Shown in pieces: positions 54,773 to 64,000 of a DNA stretch of 64,000 nt. Source of the DNA: Solen grandis (lineage: Eukaryota > Mollusca > Bivalvia > Adapedonta > Solenidae); assembly GCA_021229015.1 (NCBI GenBank), contig CM037777.1, positions 61,348,085-61,412,084 on the forward strand, given 5' to 3'. The translations under genes and the position numbers were made by a program. The first letter of the stretch is position 1. The number at the start of each line of letters is the position of its first letter. The notes beneath the pieces were generated by a model. That model was not told the DNA's origin. It worked only from the letters and a program-made list of their open reading frames with translations, and ran no database searches.

Positions 54773-57727
54773 CAGCTTGCAACGATGACCCCTTACTTAA
54801 TTGCCGTAACATGTTCAATAAACCAGGGCAAGTGCCCAATTGGTAGAACATTGTCATTAACTTTCCTTTGATTCTCAATCCAATTCTATTGTAAATATCT
54901 TTATAAATGAACAGCAATATTTGGCTAAAAAGTCATTGAATTTGTTTTTTAAACCCTTTACATTATAAATATTCATATACGAATATATGACTTCATAAAT
55001 TTAATATTTTTTTTAATTCTATTTATTATAAAAACTGTCAGGCATAATAACTATTCAATTTTACTTTTCTTAAGCTCCAGTTTAGAGGATGACTGGCCTC
55101 AATCATATATATACCCTAAACCTATTTGAAAAACATCTAAGACTCAAAAACAACATCAAACAACAACAAAACAATTTTCTTCTAAAAATGATGTCATATT
55201 TTTTTCCGACATTATTATGGTAAACTATACAAGTAATTAATGATGGAGAAGGAGATCAAAAAGAAACAAAAATATTCTTTTCTTGTTTAATTGTCATCTT
55301 TGAGCTATACCTGTCTTAATTCATATCCAAGTCTCGGAATATTCATATTCATTAGCAATCAGAGGAGACTCTGTAGGTTTGCTGTGTCAAAACACAAATT
55401 TTATGTTAATTTACATTATTTTTCAAAGATTATCTAAATAATCTTAACTAAACAAGAGAGCTTGTGAGACATGAGTCAACCTACTGGTAGCTATGGGAGG
55501 ACAAGAAATTCTAAACTTCTAAATTTGTACCTCCCTCATTCTTGCTTTTTGTCAGGCACGTTTCCCATTCTTCAGAGATCTTGCCATCCCTGCTAAAGAA
55601 ACACAGCTACTTCTATTAAAAGCTAAATGTGACAAAGGGCGGGTATTCAAAACAAACCACATGTTTCGAGGGTTTTAATAGAATGGCATTGTCTAACATG
55701 GTGTTAATGGTTTGTTAATGCTGCTGAAGTCCATATAAGGTTTCCACCCCTGTCACATTTAAAGCCAATTTATTATTCATGCGGTAAATTTTGTATAAAG
55801 CAGATGGCGTCATATTAATTTTGGACAGTCTAAAGTATGAATGTCAGAAAACAAAAAATCCACAGGGTAGAAATGGAACCAAATTAAGATCTAGTTAAAG
55901 CTCTCTAGGTTACAGGGTTTTACAGTACAAATTATGTGCTGTAAGCAGAATAAAGTATGGTGTCCTGACAGTTTACGAGGGAAACAGATCAGTCCTGCAT
56001 TTTAGGAAACGTCTGAAATTGAGATTTTCTTTAACTCAAAATTGTAAAGATCTACTAAGTCCCTTATTTAATGACCTGGCCTGTGTTCTCGAAGATACTT
56101 CAATACAATCTCAGGCTCAAATTTGAGTATCATACTCAAGTCCCTATTGAAACTAATGGGCCTAGTTTGAGTCTAAGTATGAAAATCATACTTAAGTACC
56201 ATTTTTATTTTCCAAAACACAGGGCCTCGAGAACAGAAATTTTGCATACTTGCAATTACTGGCATGCTTACATAAACTAGAAAATGTTCTTTAATTTCTT
56301 CAAAATTTACAATTTTACAGAATTTGAGATATTTGAGAAAATAAATGGAAAATATTAATTTGAGATGAAAATGCAATCCAGCTTATCATTAATATGACTT
56401 GATGGTTTAATCCTAGGTGAGTTTGGCATTGTATGTAAAACAGAAATTAGTTCTTTCTTCTTCCAACAACAAGGTCTATGTAAATTATTTGCAGGCTGAT
56501 CTTGTTAAATACTGGTCATTTCCAGTAATTCTCATTTTGGTACGAAGAAATTTTCCCATAATTCTTATTTTGGTATGGAATTGGTCACTTTGAGTATTTA
56601 ACATTTAGTTATAATAAATAATTTTTACTTTGATATTCAATAAATCTTGATTTTACATTTTATACCATGTTTTATTCTAACAAAAATATGGATATATCTA
56701 ATTAACACATTATTATAAAAGTCTTGCTTACTTGAAAAGTGACTTCATTTCCTAGACAAAGAATAGTATTTCATGCAAAAGACATAAAGAACATTATGTA
56801 AGCTACATAAATATAGTTTTAGAATCTATTGTACAAATTTACTTTATCTTAAATAAGGATCTTTGGTTAAAAGAGTGTTAAAAATTATACTTCTCAACAA
56901 ACAGTTTCAGACAAAGCTCTCTTACTAATATTTACTATTCATTATCTAACACTTCTTTGTATGTTCCTTTTTTCAATTTTATTAAATTTCATACAGAAAC
57001 CTATAAAAACACACTTAAAAACAATAATTGTTTTCCGGCTTTTGTCTAAGAATTATCATTTTTTATAAGACAACTCTGAAAATCAATTGTTTCACAAAAA
57101 TACTTCAATGTAGTTACCAAGGACAGTGGAAAAAAAAAAAGCACTTCCTTCAAAGTTACTATATTAACATTATAACAAACGCTTATTTTGGCCTTTTTTT
57201 ATACACATCATATTTTCAAAAGACAAAAACTCAATCCTTACTTGTCAAACAAAAAAATATATGAATGGTAACTCGTAAAAATGACGCTTTAAAAGTCACG
57301 GCGAAAATCAGCGTCAAAAATAGCATACACAGACTGATAGTGACAGTCGTAATCAGCTGATGAATATCTTGTCATTCTTCCCCATGTCCTCATTATGACA
57401 AGGTAATTAAAACCGGTGAGGTGTCAGTTGAATAATTACCTCACAATTATGACATAATTGGCAAATGGGTAATAAATACACGCTGCAATCTGAAGGGTTT
57501 CTCGCTCAGTCGTAAACAAAGACGGAGAATCTGTTTTTGAATCTTCTGGTGGAACGAATGACATTGTCATAGCAGAAGGATAAACAAAGTACTGTATGTA
57601 GGTGATTACAGCACTCGTTGTTTCTTTATCAAGTGCAATTCTATCATAAACTGTGAAGTTGTGGGGTCTAATCTTCTGTGAATTTGGGGTCAAGTTTTAG
57701 CTACGCTGATATACTAGATGATATTGT
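54773..57727. other. Long quiet stretch, possible conserved non-coding blocks
   Basis: No LINE, SINE or MITE copies were recognised with confidence. An 'aaccctttacattataaatattcat' scrap at about 54952 may be a family B MITE end. 55640-55810 and 57290-57700 are less AT-rich and look non-repetitive. The second holds TAATTA/TAATTAAA sites and an 85-codon minus ORF (57693-57436) without a known domain. A short antisense block CTCAAATTTGAGTATCATAC at 56112 echoes 5290-5320. Confidence 0.3.
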
Positions 57728-57935
57728 AAATAAACCTTTACCTTATGAATATTCATAAACCAATAACTTGATGTGTATTAATTACTGAGCTATCTGAAAC
57801 AATATCTCTCTCTTTATCATGCAAACTGTGTAGTATTTGAGCTCCAATACTGTATGAGTAAACAGTCTCAGGAGACCCTGATCAGGCATCTTCTTGAAGA
57901 AACTGTTTGATCTGGGGCTCTGTTTAAGTGTCAAA
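57728..57935. mobile_element. TTAA MITE, family B, degraded copy
   Basis: AAACCTTTACCTTATGAATA and TTCATAAACC on the left. The interior has AGGAGACCCTGATCAGGC, then CTGTTTGATCTGGGGCTCTG as in 61079-61160. The right terminal repeat is lost. Confidence 0.65.
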
Positions 57936-57943
57936 ACATGTCT

Positions 57944-57968
57944 TTGTGTGTGTGTGTGTGTGTGTGTG
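57944..57968 (+). repeat. (TG)n microsatellite
   Basis: About twelve TG dinucleotides just left of the 58-kb minisatellite. Confidence 0.95.
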
Positions 57969-58001
57969 GCAATGGATGAATTTCCAAGCTACATGGCATA
58001 T

Positions 58002-58510
58002 AGGACCATGGTCCAACATGGTATAAAACCATAGCCTACAAACATGCTCTGTGACTGTGAATTGCCATTTAACAGAACATGGTAGACCATGGTCCACCAT
58101 AGTATACAGCCATAGCCTACAAACATGGTCTATGACTGTGGTGACATTTAACAGAACATGGTAGACCATGGTCCACCATAGTATACAACCATAGCCTACA
58201 AACATGGTCTATGACTGTGGTGACATTAACAGAACATGGTAGACCATGGTCACCATAGTAAAACCATAGCCTACAAACATGCCTACAAACATGGTCTATG
58301 ACTGTGGTGACACCCCTAGATACAACCATAGCCTACAAACATAGTCTATGACTGTGGTGACACTTAACAGAACCTGGTAGACCATGGTCCACCCTAGTAT
58401 ACAACCATAGCCTACAAAAGTGGTTTAACGCAGTAATATCAGGAATAAACATGTCATAACCATGGTGTCATTAAACAAAACATGGTTGACCATGGTTTCA
58501 CGACCATGAA
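58002..58510. repeat. Minisatellite, about 80-bp unit with ACCATGGT core
   Basis: ACCATAGCCTACAAACAT occurs at about 58028, 58110, 58190, 58262, 58325 and, with variation, 58405. Each unit also carries GGTAGACCATGGTCCACC and TGACTGTGGTGACA. Spacing is 82, 80, 72, 63 and 80 bp. The CRLW-repeat minus ORFs are translations of the array. Confidence 0.92.
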
Positions 58511-59806
58511 CTACCACTGAACAGAAAACAGTGTAAAACCAAATTTGTCTGAGAGATTATACTTGTAGGTTGACCTAGTTAATTATACTGGTCACGTTGT
58601 CACATTTCTGTTTTCATTATTTACTATATCTATTGAATTTAATGTTAAATTTTTCAATATCTAGATGAATTTCTGTCTGTCTGTCATGAATGATGAACTG
58701 AGAATTTTCAATGTGATAGAATAATCATATTAATATCTCAGTTCTGAAATGACTGCCAAACCAGACTTATGTTGTTTCTTGAAAGGTTTCTTCTTCATTC
58801 AGTTATGAAAAAAACAACAAAAAAAAACATCAAAAAATTTTGTTTCACACAACACTTTTCTTGATGTCTTTCAGAAGAAGAAAAACAGATTAACAAAAAC
58901 AACAACAACAAAGCAGTGTAGAAGAAAATGAAGAAAAAGGTGAATGTAGGTATCATCAACATATTTCAGCATATGATAAGAAGTCTGTCGGAATTAATTA
59001 TTTACATGGAAGAAAACATTTTTCAATCTTGCTCATGGCAGCAAATTCAGACACCAGAAAATCTTGTTGTATAACTGCTGACTCTGATAGACTTGCCTTC
59101 TTTCACTCTTTTGATGCTATCTAGTGATGTTTCTACTGCTTTTGAGGTCTCTATCATTAATTTGTTCCGGAAAATCTTGATAAAACTGTAAAAAGATGTA
59201 ATATCTGCAAATGTACTGAGTATTCAAAATCTGACATGTTTCTTTTTTTAGTTGTTTGTAATTATTTCTACTGTTTTTCAATATTTCAGGTGGATCTTTA
59301 TAGGTGGATGTAATACGACTATAGTTGTTTTGTCAGTGATCCTGTATTAACTAGAATATCATCTGTTCAAATGCCGTTTTCATTTGCTAGATTCATATCC
59401 CTTCCATTGCATCCTCACTAGATAGTTTGCTTGTCTGAGCGCTAGGATTTAACATCCCACCAACAGTATTTCAGTTATGTGGGTACTTTTGTCTAAGTGA
59501 GACAAATAATATACATACATAGTTCCCACATCGGTGAATATCCCTACTCTTGGCGGCCATCATGAAAGGCAAAAGATTTTTATATGAATTACATGTACAT
59601 GTACATAGAAAATTTCAGTATGATAGACTGAAAAATAAAAACACAGTTGTGATTTAAAAACAGCAAGTATTCTGAACTTTCGGCCTGCATTAACTTAAAC
59701 CTCGAAAGATGGCTGCCAAAAAGTGTCATATCAGAGCCCATGACATCACACAGGAACTATGTATATAAGTGCTGCCTTACTGTGATGTCACACACATTGA
59801 AAAAAA
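58511..59806. other. Non-coding DNA with antisense SINE scrap
   Basis: 59447-59520 has TTTAACATCCCACCAACAGT, the tail of the second SINE family in antisense. It appears to continue at about 59750-59785 (AAGTGCTGCCTTACTG) after a 230-bp interruption bounded by TAGTTCC and GGAACTA. The remainder is AT-rich. Confidence 0.55.
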
Positions 59807-60308
59807 AACAAGAGGGCCATGATGGCCCTGAATCACTCACCTGGTATCATTAGGCTATGTAAATTCAAGTGACCCCTGGGGCAGAGCCAATTTTGACCCC
59901 AGGGTCATGATTTGAACAAACTTGGTAGAGGTCTATTAGCCCATGTTACATACCAAATATCTAAACTCCAGACCTTGTGGTTTTTGAGAAGATTTTTCTA
60001 TTTTTTTTTCCAAAATAAGTCTATGTAAAATCAAGTGATCCCTGGGGCGGGGCCAATTTTCATTTTTAAAATCTATTTTTAGCTCTTGTGACCTAGATTT
60101 TTGACCAATCAAAATAATTTTAACAACTTTGGTAAAGGGCCCCATAATGAACATTCCTGTGAAGTTTTATCAAAATCCAGTGAGTAGTTTAGAAGGAGAT
60201 GTTGTTTAAAGAAATTGTTGTTGACGATGCACGCATGCACTGATGACGGACGACGGACAAAAGGCGATCACAAAAGCTCACCATGAGCACGTTGTGCTCA
60301 GGTGAGCT
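59807..60308 (-). mobile_element. GCTCAC-hairpin, pearl-like element, antisense
   Basis: The left end AACAAGAGGGCCATGATGGC is a short hairpin. The right end is the palindrome at 60275-60308 (AGCTCACCATGAGCAC / GTGCTCAGGTGAGCT) preceded by GACGGACGACGGAC. The interior has GACCCCAGGGTCATG and CTCCTTCTAA-type conserved parts. Inverted relative to the element at 12210-13378, and it has little tandem core. Confidence 0.75.
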
Positions 60309-60408
60309 AAAAATCAACCCAAGTTTACTATGAACTTGTCAATCCATGCCATTATAGTTTGATCAATCTTGTGTTTAATGGTAGAAGTCCATTAATCAAA
60401 GTCATTAT

Positions 60409-60597
60409 TTACACATCACGTTTAGTCTTGCATTCACTGCAGGCATTACTTAAAACTGTCCCAACAAACACTAAATTACAGACTGCACAGCGCGCACTAT
60501 ACAAGTCATAAAGAGAAAATTTATCACAATTTAATGACGAATCACCTGAATTCGATTCTCCAGTTGTTCCTCCATCTTTAATTTTATGATTCTTCAT
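60409..60597 (-). CDS. Short ORF with CX2C-X12-CX2C, function unknown
   Basis: A 62-codon minus ORF ending in TAA. A Ser/Gly/Asn-rich N-terminal half is followed by SLYDLYSARC and then two CXXC pairs (CAVC and CSEC) 12 residues apart, a spacing that could bind zinc as a small ribbon. The basic C-terminal end is KTKRDV. It could be the last exon of a larger gene on the minus strand, since AACTCAG stands before the ATG, or chance. No family named. Confidence 0.3.
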   Translation of the reverse strand: MKNHKIKDGGTTGESNSGDSSLNCDKFSLYDLYSARCAVCNLVFVGTVLSNACSECKTKRDV

Positions 60598-60947
60598 TTA
60601 CCTGAGTTTTAATGGCAGATCGTTTCCATGACAATGACGGATGCTGACTTTGTGCATGGGAATAAATAGTAACATGACCCAAAAGGCTGAACTCCATAGT
60701 TTACGATTCTACCTTTTCATTACTTAAGATTCTGTATCAGAATAAAAAGAAACATCTTCCAAATGTGACCCAGCGTGATTAATCAGATTATAATATATGT
60801 AGATGCTCATTGAAGAAACATTAATGACAGACTAGATGATAAAGAGGAAGCAGAAGATGCAGATAACCAGGCAGTGGAGGCTGGAAACACAGGTGCTAAT
60901 TACAGGTGTGAATCTGCAGGTGATAAATGCTTGTAGTGTGTGGTCCT
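60598..60947. other. Non-coding DNA, nothing recognised
   Basis: No exon or repeat family recognised. Confidence 0.4.
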
Positions 60948-61190
60948 TTAAACCTTTACCTAATGAATATTCATGTTCAAAATTTTGACTTGATTATATG
61001 ATTTTACTGAAATTTAAATGTTATATGAAAGAATGGATTTTTCTTTGCCATGCAGACTGTGGAATATGAGCTACAATATGGCATGAGCAAACAGAGGAGA
61101 CCCTGATCAGACTGTTTCTTCCAGGAGCTGTCTGATCTTGGTTTGCTTTGTTTACCATGGCACCAAAAACATCTATATGAGGTAAAGCAG
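60948..61190. mobile_element. TTAA MITE, family B, copy
   Basis: TTAAACCTTTACCTAATGAA then TATTCATG on the left; ATATGAGGTAAAGC on the right with the final TTAA lost. The interior has GGAGACCCTGATCAGACTGT and CCAGGAGCTGTCTGATCTTG hairpin arms, as at 51937-52005. Confidence 0.75.
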
Positions 61191-61393
61191 GTTTTTGTAG
61201 CTGGGAATTTAACCTAGCTTTTACCTCTCAAATACATACAGCAGATAAGTCTGATCAGACTGAAAGAAATACACAGCCTGAACAGGTTAAAACAGTTAGT
61301 ATTATCTTAATGTTATTTAACTTCATCAGACTTTAAGAAATTAGCAAAATCACAAGATAAACTTTTTATAGTTTCACTAAACATCCCTAAGAG

Positions 61394-61470
61394 AGACACT
61401 GAATGTACAGAGGCACCCTGGTAGAGTCACCATAACCTACCTACTCTAAACACAAGCCAGCTACATGGCT
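61394..61470 (-). repeat. SINE fragment, antisense
   Basis: GAATGTACAGAGGCACCCTG and CAAGCCAGCT match the antisense SINE core at 42870-42920. It lies directly beside a sense copy. Confidence 0.6.
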
Positions 61471-61748
61471 TCCTCATATGATGGGACCTCCACAGCCGAG
61501 AGTGTAAAGTCGCTGGCTTAAACACTCACTGACAGCCCCTCACCATATGGGTTCAAGTCCCAGCAGGGTTACTCAGATTTTCATGTGAGGAAGCCTTCCA
61601 GCTGGCTTGCGGTAGGTTGGTGATTTTACCTGGATGCCCAAGATGCATTCGGAGTCTTCCATCACCTGTAATTAGCTGGACATCGCTATATGAATGAAAT
61701 ACTGTCACAGTGATGGTAAACTTAAAAAATCAACCAATCCTCATATGA
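61471..61748 (+). repeat. tRNA-derived SINE, near full length, 11-bp target duplication
   Basis: The exact TCCTCATATGA at 61471-61481 and 61738-61748 flanks the body 61482-61737. Head TGGGACCTCCACAGCCGAGA, B box TGGGTTCAAGTCCCAGC, core GGAAGCCTTCCAGCTGGCTT, tail AATTAGCTGGACATCGC and GTGATGGTAAAC. The best complete copy in the window. Confidence 0.93.
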
Positions 61749-62083
61749 AAAGTTTGAGTTACCAACCCAGTACTACCCACAGCAGTGAGGCGCTTAAAAG
61801 GACAGTTAAGGGTGTAAGGATCATGTGTCATGAATAATGTTGAGGACTCAATTTAAAAAATGAATAAAATGAAAGTGTAAAGTCTTCAAATACTTGATTA
61901 AAACCAAGATGACTGGGCAACAGATGGTAAATTAATCAATTACTTTTCATGAATGCTCAATTACCTTAGAAAATTATGGGTAGTTCTCAATTGAAAAAGA
62001 CAACTTATCTGTCCCATTGACACTCCATCTAGGTTTGTACCCTAAATACAGAATTATAATGAATCTGCACTGACACAATTTAT
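61749..62083. other. Non-coding DNA, nothing recognised
   Basis: AT-rich, unmatched. Confidence 0.4.
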
Positions 62084-62500
62084 TTAACCCTTACCATGCT
62101 AAATTTCTTGATTGGACATGTCCTTTCTTCATATAGGACTGAACCATTAGTTGTTTATAGGGGTGCCTGGACAGGGTAGTGGTAATGCACTTTGCTTATC
62201 ACCAATGCATTCTGGGTTGAATTCCCGGTCACATACGCGAGAGGGTACAGTGGTCGCCTGTCCAGACACATGGGTTTTCTCCGGGCTCTCCGGATTTCCT
62301 CCCACAACAATGACCACATACGCCGCCACCAGAGCCATCAAGAGTTTTTAATATAAGTTGTGAGAACTTGTTTCGTAATCCATGTTAAATAAAGTCTAAA
62401 CTTTGTTTAAGGTGGTACTTACTGAATATTTATTGACTGATAAGCGAACACTGAAGACCATGGTCAGACTGCACTGCTTGCAATTAGGCAATTACAAATG
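62084..62500. mobile_element. TTAA MITE, family C, split by a SINE
   Basis: TTAACCCTTACCATGCTAAA starts the left half. The right half resumes at about 62410 with GGTGGTACTTACTGAATATT and CATGGTCAGACTGCACTGCT. The right terminal repeat is decayed. Antisense relative at 52815-53027. Confidence 0.7.
62151..62409 (+). repeat. tRNA-derived SINE, third type, nested in MITE
   Basis: TTGTTTA at 62151-62157 and 62403-62409 is the likely target duplication. The body has GGTAGTGGTAATGCACTTTG (A-box-like), TGGGTTGAATTCCCGGT (B-box-like), GGTTTTCTCCGGGCTCTCCG, TTTCCTCCCACAACAATGAC and an AATAAAG tail. ORFs on both strands over it are spurious. Confidence 0.8.
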
Positions 62501-64000
62501 CTCGGCATTGAAACAGTTAACTACTGGTAGCAAGAGAACAAATGACTTAAACATACTGCCATGTATAAACAAATAAAAACCCCAGACTTTATTTTGAAAA
62601 ATTGTGGTAATCTAATAAATACTACATGACATGTGAGGTTAATACATTTTATTCTTAATTTCAATAATTTCAAACCAGATTTAACACAATAACAACTGGA
62701 GTCAATATGACACCTTCAAAACTGAGCGTCACACGGTTCATTAAAATGAGAAGTCTGTGTTCTAAGTATCACATTTTATAAAATGGGAGTTTTTAATTTT
62801 TATTCAGCGAATATATATTCTTCACTCATTTTACCGGAAGAATATCACTGAAGGTTTCAATTAAATGCTTTTTCTTGAGATCAAATCAATCTGTTCTTTT
62901 AGTCCCTTTCATCAAACACTCCTTAACTAGCCGGATGATGGAGAAACCATGACTGTACCTGAGATGAGACATTAAATTCAGCCAAAGGGCTTATTAGGCA
63001 TCCTATAAACACATATCAGGTTTTATCCACGTGAAACTAACAGGAAAACTGACCCACTACGTCCTTCCCGTTGGTCATTAAAAACAGATGGATCTACATG
63101 GAACCCGGCTATTATAAGGGTCACCCTCTTCAGGGTAAACAAGGACTAATGGTCTCCTATTACTGACCAATTGATCATCCCTTGACCCCTGGTCAAGTTT
63201 CTTTTCAAGTGTTTAAAGACCAACATCTTTCTTTATTTTAAGGTGATTTATAAGGGTTTTAAAAATATTAGTATAAACATTAGCTGTGTTTAGGGCCTGA
63301 GTTCAAAGCCTTTTTAATTTGAATATTTGAGCTTGATTTATAATGAATTAACTATAGATATTGTTAATGCCCATGAAAAAAAAATGCACTCAATACGGGT
63401 CAATATATTAAGATGAAAGTATCTCTTTGTATCAAAGAAACTTTTCCTCTTGACTTTTATAAATACTGGTGACAATAATATTGTGGAAATGTGATTTTCA
63501 TTATATCTAAAGTCAATACACTTTGTATTCTTTAGTCCAAATTAAAAGGTGACCACAGCGATGATAATTCTAGGGACTGCATTTATAAATAAAGCTATGA
63601 ATGCATCTTTGACCTTGTACCAAAATAAAACCAATGAGATTTTAGACAACACATGTATCTACAATAATATGTGCAAGTGTTTCAGCGAATGATATCAAAA
63701 AACAAAGTTTTTTTTTGTGTGAAATTTTTATCGCAAATTCTATACAGGGTGTAAAAAACAATAACTATTAAATAAAATTACCAATTCTAATAGATTGTAA
63801 AAGAAAAAAAAACAACTGTTAAATGAAAAACAATATCACAAATTCTGTATACAGTGTATCATAAAAACTGTTAAAAAACTAAGTGCTATGTGGGATTTAC
63901 TATAGGGAGCGTAAGTTGTCCAAAATAGAATAGTTTAAACCTATGGAGAAAAACTCCCAATAACATTAATTATCACAAGAAAAACTTAGCGTCAGAAAGA
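62501..64000. other. AT-rich non-coding DNA to window end
   Basis: No LINE, SINE, MITE or exon recognised. 62910-63200 is less AT-rich (ACCCGGCTATTATAAGGGTC) and unmatched. Poly-A/T runs occur near 63377, 63709 and 63803. Confidence 0.4.

Noticed and set aside
57924..58329. CRLWLYTM-repeat minus ORFs
   Set aside because: Frames through the 80-bp minisatellite.
62147..62351. Overlapping ORFs of 64-66 codons on both strands
   Set aside because: They lie within a tRNA-derived SINE.

Overview
The window looks like nuclear DNA of an invertebrate animal, most probably a bivalve mollusc. This rests on AT-rich, intron-rich sequence with no operons or ribosome-binding sites, one gene of a secreted-protein family that is expanded in molluscs, dense MITEs and tRNA-derived SINEs, and elements resembling the 'pearl' family first described in oysters. 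The species cannot be fixed from sequence alone. No rRNA gene, CRISPR array or convincing functional tRNA gene was found. Most long ORFs are retrotransposon fragments or repeat translations.

Left part (1-23,400, minus strand): a split gene runs right to left. Four exons (22748-22556, 8865-8762, 4946-4767, 2469-2357) join with matching phases and GT/AG borders. They give about 196 codons of a secreted-type protein with a DUF7044-like module followed by a DUF7042-like module. Both gene ends are missing. Its introns hold a decayed LINE (14.6-17.8 kb), two foldback elements, a hAT-type MITE, two elements with 165-168 bp tandem cores, and a 20-unit minisatellite.

Middle (24,300-41,000): a retrotransposon graveyard. 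It contains a LINE with recognisable endonuclease and reverse transcriptase (24.3-26.9 kb), a second LINE 3' end split by a SINE (27.0-27.96 kb), an R2/NeSL-like reverse transcriptase split by a TTAA-flanked MITE (33.2-34.3 kb), and a minus-strand tyrosine-recombinase retrotransposon with RT, RNase H, recombinase and SGNH-hydrolase-like parts (35.9-38.6 kb). Seven copies of one 'TTAAGGTAATCC' inverted-repeat element lie across 1.2-40.7 kb.

Right part (41,000-64,000): pearl-like tandem cores at 41.7-43.7 and 59.8-60.3 kb, tRNA-like SINE modules, an exon-like 147-nt block at 46.34 kb directly abutting the 3' tail of a minus-strand LINE, a 100-N assembly gap (48508-48607), and then mostly quiet AT-rich DNA. 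That quiet DNA holds three groups of TTAA MITE remnants and a few protein-like short ORFs of unknown meaning. Nothing here forms an operon-like system. The candidates for new biology are the DUF7044/DUF7042 gene, the exon-like block beside the LINE, and the recombinase-SGNH retrotransposon.
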